A DNA stretch of 9,824 nt. Origin: Aquifex aeolicus (GTDB lineage: Bacteria > Aquificota > Aquificia > Aquificales > Aquificaceae). Every line of letters starts with the position of its first letter. Within the stretch, counting starts at the first letter, position 1. The translations under genes and the position numbers were made by a program. Location of the stretch: the NCBI GenBank assembly GCA_011375045.1, contig DRNB01000014.1, positions 1 through 9,824 of the forward strand, given 5' to 3'. Of this stretch, positions 6,851 to 9,824 are shown piece by piece. The notes beneath the pieces were generated by a model that was given only the letters and a program-made list of their open reading frames with translations, did no database searches and was not told the origin of the DNA.

Positions 6851-9344
6851 ACCAGAGGGCGGAAGCCACCTCGAATACTGCTACCCTTCCCTTCTTTACA
6901 GGAACCTGAGAACCATCCTCAAACTCAAGGAAGTCTTCTGTAATTTTCTTGATTTTCTTTCCCCTGAGACAGGATATGGTTTCCGCAAGGTCTATCCTCT
7001 TGTCAGGGTAAAGCTTTTCAGGATTAAATAGAAGTTCATCACCCTCCCTCTCGACACTTTCAAGGAGCTTGGTGTCCACGGCGAAGATACACTCCTCAGG
7101 AAAGTTTTCGTGGTCCTCCTTTACATCGCTGTATTTTACTGTTCTCAGGATCTCTTCGTACTGTTCGAGCTCAAAGTATTTAAAGAAACCGCCCGCTCTG
7201 TCCCTGTTGTATCTTTCCCTGACATCCTTTTCCTTCGATATTCCTGATCTGTCGTAGGCTAACACCTTCTTCATCCTTGGTAAAACGACAGTCCAGAAAT
7301 GCTCCCCCATCTCTATCCCTATCCACCTTCGCCCCAGCTTATGTGCCACTGCCGTCGTTGTTCCACTCCCCAAGAAGAAGTCCAGAACTAAATCCCCTTC
7401 GTTAGAGGTAGATCCTATAACGCGCTTAAGGAGCATCTCGGAGTTTTCAGTTTGAAAGTTATGGATTTGAGAATACCCGGGGATGTCAGTCCAGTTAGAG
7501 TCAAGCAACTCCTCCTCTCCGGTCAAATACTGCGGCATCCCTTTGACCCTGTTACCCAGCATGTCCACATACTCTATGTCTTCATTTATCCTTATTCTTC
7601 CTTGTTTTTCCAGCTCGTGTATCTTTTCCTGAACAAAAGTCCAGTGTCTACCCTTGGGTGGATAATACAGTTTCCCTAATATAACCCTTTCTGGAGGCTT
7701 TCTTTCACCGGGAGAGTGCATGTTCAGCCATTTTCGTTCCCTACTTCGCCTCTTATACTGGGCAAAGAATTTGAAATTCTCAGTTTTTGAAAAAAAGAAC
7801 AGACTATCGTTCGCTACATTATAACCCTTAACGCCGGCAAAAATTTTTTTTGTTCTGCTCACCACAAGCTCATTCCTGAAGTTTTCTTCTCCAAAGATCT
7901 CATTCAAAAGCATCCTCACATACATATTCCCGTTGTAATCGCACCTGACAAAAATGCTCCCCTTCTCGTTCAGCAACTCTCTTCCCAACCTTATCCTGTT
8001 TTCGAGCATGGTGATCCACGTGGAATCTTTGTATTCCACCACGTAGTCGTAATCCGCATCCTGTCCTTTGTTAAAGGGTGGGTCTATGTATATGGTCTGA
8101 ACTTCTGCCTTAAACTTCGGAAGAATGGTATTTAAAGCCTGAAAATTTTCACTTTTTATGAGCCATCCATCGAGTTCCTCATCAAGGTTTTCAAACAGTG
8201 AAAGGATTTCAGGTTCCAAGTTTTTAAAGTATCTGGTATCGATCGGTAAAAACTGATATTCGGGATTGAGTGTTTTTCCACCAAGATACTCCTGAAGAAC
8301 TCCCTCTTTTTTAAAGCTCTCGTCTACGATTCCAAGTTCTCTCCACTCACTTATCTGTTTATCTATATTTGGATGGGAGAGCAACTTCTCTATTATACTT
8401 ACTCCTCCTTCCTTTTTTGCAATTCTGTCAAGGGTTATCACATAATTAGAGTTAAAAACAAAACGAGGTTTCAACCAGATCTTAAGAAGCTCATTTTCAA
8501 ACACAGATATCCAGTCTATTACACGATAAGCTATTCCCTTAAGAGCTTGAAGTTGCTTTATTCTTTTTTCAGACCAGACGGTGGTATCTTTGTGCCCTGC
8601 GAGACCGCACACGTATTGATACATCCAGAGATCAAACTGTTCTCTGAGGAAGGCTTTCGCATCCTTACATATAAAGTAATCGATCTTCCCCTGCTTTTCG
8701 AAAACCTTTATAGCCTTAGCTATGACCTCTTCGGAGGGAATGTCTTGCGTGTATTGTCCCGCTCCTGTCCTTTTCTTTATCTCCCTTCTTATGTAATCGA
8801 TCCTGGTTGCTCTGTTTCCCTCCCTGTAATATACTCTCAGCGTCAACCTTTTCTCTTCTTTATTATAGTCTCCGAATTTATAGACTAAACTTTTCTTCTC
8901 ATTGCTTTTTTTGTATTCGAGAGAAGATACGTCAAAGTATATTCTGAAACCGTCCGTTTCAACCTCTATGTTCTTAAAAATTCTGTCGGATTTTATGTAG
9001 TAGTGTCTTGAAGTTTTCCAGTAAAGCTTAACGTCCCCTTCATCGTATATCCGGTCGTATGTGCTCGAATAGTAAGGAGTGAGCCCTATAAGAGGTGTTC
9101 CTGTTTCGTTAAGGTATCTATGAAAGAAATTGTAGAGTTTGTTTAAAAGCTCCTCCCTGAATTCTGGAAACTCCTTAGTTTCCTTCTCTATTAAATTTTC
9201 AAGCTCGGGCTTAACTCTCCTTTTAAAGAACTCACTTTTCACCTTCAGGAGGTTTACATACCCCCCTTCTCCTTCGATCCTCTCCCCTACAAAGACGTTC
9301 TCCAGTACGCTGAAGAACTTGTGAGTCTTCACATCCAACGCCAT
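6843..9344 (-). CDS. Type III-like DNA methyltransferase (Mod), beta-class N6-adenine or N4-cytosine
   Basis: Transfers a methyl group from S-adenosylmethionine to an exocyclic amino group in DNA, protecting sites from the linked helicase/nuclease. The predicted protein has 833 residues. The catalytic motif IV TIYIDPPFN (DPPF at 421-424) comes first. A segment of about 220 residues that should contain the target recognition domain follows. Then come the SAM-binding motifs: NFQTENSEMLLKRVI (629-643) and LDFFLGSGTTTAVAHKLG (654-671) ending in RRWIGIE. The order IV-TRD-X-I is the beta class, as in Mod subunits; DPPF favours adenine. About 390 residues precede the methyltransferase core and about 130 follow, longer than classic Mod (about 650). 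I cannot assign these extensions. The ATG at 9344 is chosen over a GTG at 9431 because AAGAGGTG lies 6 bases upstream. First gene of a three-gene operon. Confidence 0.9.
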   Translation of the reverse strand: MALDVKTHKFFSVLENVFVGERIEGEGGYVNLLKVKSEFFKRRVKPELENLIEKETKEFPEFREELLNKLYNFFHRYLNETGTPLIGLTPYYSSTYDRIYDEGDVKLYWKTSRHYYIKSDRIFKNIEVETDGFRIYFDVSSLEYKKSNEKKSLVYKFGDYNKEEKRLTLRVYYREGNRATRIDYIRREIKKRTGAGQYTQDIPSEEVIAKAIKVFEKQGKIDYFICKDAKAFLREQFDLWMYQYVCGLAGHKDTTVWSEKRIKQLQALKGIAYRVIDWISVFENELLKIWLKPRFVFNSNYVITLDRIAKKEGGVSIIEKLLSHPNIDKQISEWRELGIVDESFKKEGVLQEYLGGKTLNPEYQFLPIDTRYFKNLEPEILSLFENLDEELDGWLIKSENFQALNTILPKFKAEVQTIYIDPPFNKGQDADYDYVVEYKDSTWITMLENRIRLGRELLNEKGSIFVRCDYNGNMYVRMLLNEIFGEENFRNELVVSRTKKIFAGVKGYNVANDSLFFFSKTENFKFFAQYKRRSRERKWLNMHSPGERKPPERVILGKLYYPPKGRHWTFVQEKIHELEKQGRIRINEDIEYVDMLGNRVKGMPQYLTGEEELLDSNWTDIPGYSQIHNFQTENSEMLLKRVIGSTSNEGDLVLDFFLGSGTTTAVAHKLGRRWIGIEMGEHFWTVVLPRMKKVLAYDRSGISKEKDVRERYNRDRAGGFFKYFELEQYEEILRTVKYSDVKEDHENFPEECIFAVDTKLLESVEREGDELLFNPEKLYPDKRIDLAETISCLRGKKIKKITEDFLEFEDGSQVPVKKGRVAVFEVASALWWR

Positions 9345-9350
9345 ACTCAC

Positions 9351-9358
9351 CACCTCTT
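9351..9358 (-). promoter_or_regulatory. Ribosome binding site deciding the mod start
   Basis: AAGAGGTG on the minus strand lies 6 bases before the ATG at 9344. No comparable site precedes the in-frame GTG at 9431, so the 833-residue protein beginning MALDVKTHKF is preferred. Confidence 0.7.
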
Positions 9359-9380
9359 GATTTATGTCCTTTCTCCAAAT

Positions 9381-9389
9381 TCTATAGCA
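9381..9389 (-). promoter_or_regulatory. Candidate extended -10 promoter for mod
   Basis: On the minus strand the sequence reads TGCTATAGA, an extended -10 (TG-N-TATAGA). Transcription would start near 9374 and leave a leader of about 30 bases before the mod ATG. There is no good -35 hexamer at 17 bases, which extended -10 promoters can tolerate. The upstream positions are occupied by phased repeats instead. Tentative. Confidence 0.45.
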
Positions 9390-9390
9390 C

Positions 9391-9420
9391 TTTAGCTTCG
9401 GGGAGCTTCCGTAGACTTCC
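9391..9420. repeat. Three 10-base-phased imperfect repeats upstream of mod
   Basis: Plus-strand decamers TTTAGCTTCG, GGGAGCTTCC and GTAGACTTCC stand directly next to one another. CTTC recurs at exactly the same place in each, at 9396, 9406 and 9416. The 10-base period would place the elements on one face of the helix. They sit immediately upstream of the candidate mod -10 element, where a regulator or RNA polymerase would bind. A role as an operator is only inferred. Confidence 0.4.
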
Positions 9421-9476
9421 GTCGGGAGCACATGCGGATCCGGGTCCTTCAGCCCTCACCACAGGCTCCTTTGCTC

Positions 9477-9505
9477 TTGTGTTTCCTGTAAAATGGAATT
9501 ATTAT
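9477..9505 (+). promoter_or_regulatory. Candidate promoter of tuf
   Basis: TTGTGT (9477-9482), a 17-base spacer and TATTAT (9500-9505) give a reasonable sigma-70-type match, with an alternative -10 TATATT at 9503-9508. The start of transcription would be near 9512, giving a leader of about 33 bases to the tuf ATG. The -35 box is only half consensus, so this is tentative. Confidence 0.5.
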
Positions 9506-9527
9506 ATTCTGTTAGCTTTAAAATCAC

Positions 9528-9534
9528 GGGAGGT
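9528..9534 (+). promoter_or_regulatory. Ribosome binding site of tuf
   Basis: GGGAGGT is a strong Shine-Dalgarno sequence, but 10 bases separate it from the tuf ATG at 9545, somewhat longer than usual. Another ATG abuts it at 9535 and opens only five codons (MDRDG) before a stop. Confidence 0.7.
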
Positions 9535-9544
9535 ATGGATAGAG

Positions 9545-9824
9545 ATGGCTAAGGAGAAGTTTGAAAGGACAAAGGAGCACGTGAACGTGGGAACCATAGG
9601 ACACGTTGACCACGGAAAAAGCACCCTCACCTCCGCTATCACCTGCGTCCTCGCCGCAGGACTCGTGGAGGGTGGCAAGGCTGAATGCTACAAATACGAA
9701 GAAATCGACAAGGCTCCAGAAGAAAAGGAAAGAGGTATTACCATAAACATCACCCACGTGGAATACGAAACCGCCAAGCGCCACTACGCTCACGTGGACT
9801 GCCCGGGACACGCTGACTACATCA
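9545..9824 (+). CDS. tuf: Elongation factor Tu (EF-Tu), N-terminal part, cut by window edge
   Basis: GTPase that carries aminoacyl-tRNA to the ribosome. Ninety-three codons are visible, all in the G domain: G1 GHVDHGKS (19-26), the switch I / G2 segment ERGITIN (62-68, T66), and G3 DCPGHADY (85-92). The N-terminus MAKEKFERTKEHVNVGTIGH is intact, so the start is certain. The segment AAGLVEGGKAECYKYEE followed by IDKAPEEKERG resembles my recollection of Aquifex EF-Tu more than that of other phyla, which supports an Aquificales host. It is transcribed away from the restriction operon. Whether this is one of two tuf copies, or leads into a ribosomal-protein operon, cannot be seen here. Confidence 0.98.
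   Translation, partial: MAKEKFERTKEHVNVGTIGHVDHGKSTLTSAITCVLAAGLVEGGKAECYKYEEIDKAPEEKERGITINITHVEYETAKRHYAHVDCPGHADYI

Larger units (their letters stand above)
9345..9544. other. Divergent intergenic region between mod and tuf
   Basis: The 200 bases separate two operons that point away from each other, so the region must hold the start signals of both. It contains an extended -10 element and phased repeats on the mod side, and an AT-rich -10 region with a Shine-Dalgarno sequence on the tuf side. The central part (about 9421-9475) is more GC-rich. I see no tRNA, convincing coding frame or intrinsic terminator in it. Confidence 0.7.

Noticed and set aside
6838..6852. GTG start giving 5 extra residues on the small restriction-operon protein
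   Set aside because: The GTG lies inside the Shine-Dalgarno sequence used by the ATG at 6837.
9345..9431. GTG start giving 29 extra residues on the methyltransferase
   Set aside because: There is no Shine-Dalgarno sequence before it, it would override the candidate promoter and repeats, and the ATG at 9344 has a good site 6 bases upstream.
9432..9443. Near-palindrome GGATCCGGGTCC as an operator
   Set aside because: It is imperfect, single, and lies far from the candidate promoter boxes; it could easily be chance in a GC-rich patch.
9425..9470. Possible terminator or structured RNA from GGAGC and GCTCC pairing
   Set aside because: The pairing is 5 bases with a long unpaired loop, and no T-run follows closely enough to be convincing.
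9425..9475. tRNA or tRNA fragment as an integration target for the cassette
   Set aside because: A CACCA-like string is present, but no cloverleaf arms or T-loop could be fitted on either strand.
9524..9811. Minus-strand frame of 95 codons opposite tuf
   Set aside because: It is a mirror of the EF-Tu reading frame and has no independent support.

Overview
The window looks like chromosomal DNA from a thermophilic bacterium of the Aquificales (Aquifex / Hydrogenobacter / Hydrogenivirga type). The evidence is an EF-Tu N-terminus that closely matches what I remember of Aquifex EF-Tu, a fused NuoC/NuoD chain in a tightly packed nuo operon lacking nuoEFG, and heavy use of AGG and ATA codons. The assignment rests on recalled family features, not on a search.

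Layout from left to right. (1) 1-4005, minus strand: the start of a complex I operon, transcribed leftwards as nuoA-nuoB-nuoCD-nuoH-nuoI. nuoI runs off the left edge. Gaps are 16 bases or less, each gene checked has its own Shine-Dalgarno sequence, and nuoH and nuoI overlap by one base. A consensus-like promoter (TTGACA, 18-base spacer, TATATT) lies just upstream of nuoA. (2) 4055-9344, minus strand: a three-gene restriction-modification-like operon, transcribed leftwards as mod (DNA methyltransferase), a small uncharacterised gene, then a Res-like superfamily 2 helicase. The genes are spaced by 5 bases or overlap by 4, so they are probably co-translated. This block is visibly richer in A and T than the nuo genes. 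(3) 9345-9544: a 200-base divergent intergenic region with candidate promoters in both directions and three 10-base-phased repeats. (4) 9545 to the right edge, plus strand: the start of tuf (EF-Tu).

The nuo genes encode membrane and quinone-module subunits of the NADH:quinone oxidoreductase, which couples electron transfer to proton pumping. nuoE, nuoF and nuoG, the NADH-oxidising module, are absent from their usual place between nuoCD and nuoH, so they must lie elsewhere or be replaced.

The most interesting part is the restriction-like operon. Mod is a beta-class adenine/cytosine amino-methyltransferase with a large unexplained N-terminal half. The helicase keeps all SF2 motifs but ends at 672 residues without a recognisable nuclease domain. 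The small gene between them carries a D-x10-E-x-K pattern that fits a PD-(D/E)xK nuclease core. I infer a split, rearranged type III-like system with the nuclease on a separate polypeptide. The -35 box of the nuo promoter contains the res stop codon, so the cassette is joined to the respiratory operon with no spare DNA.
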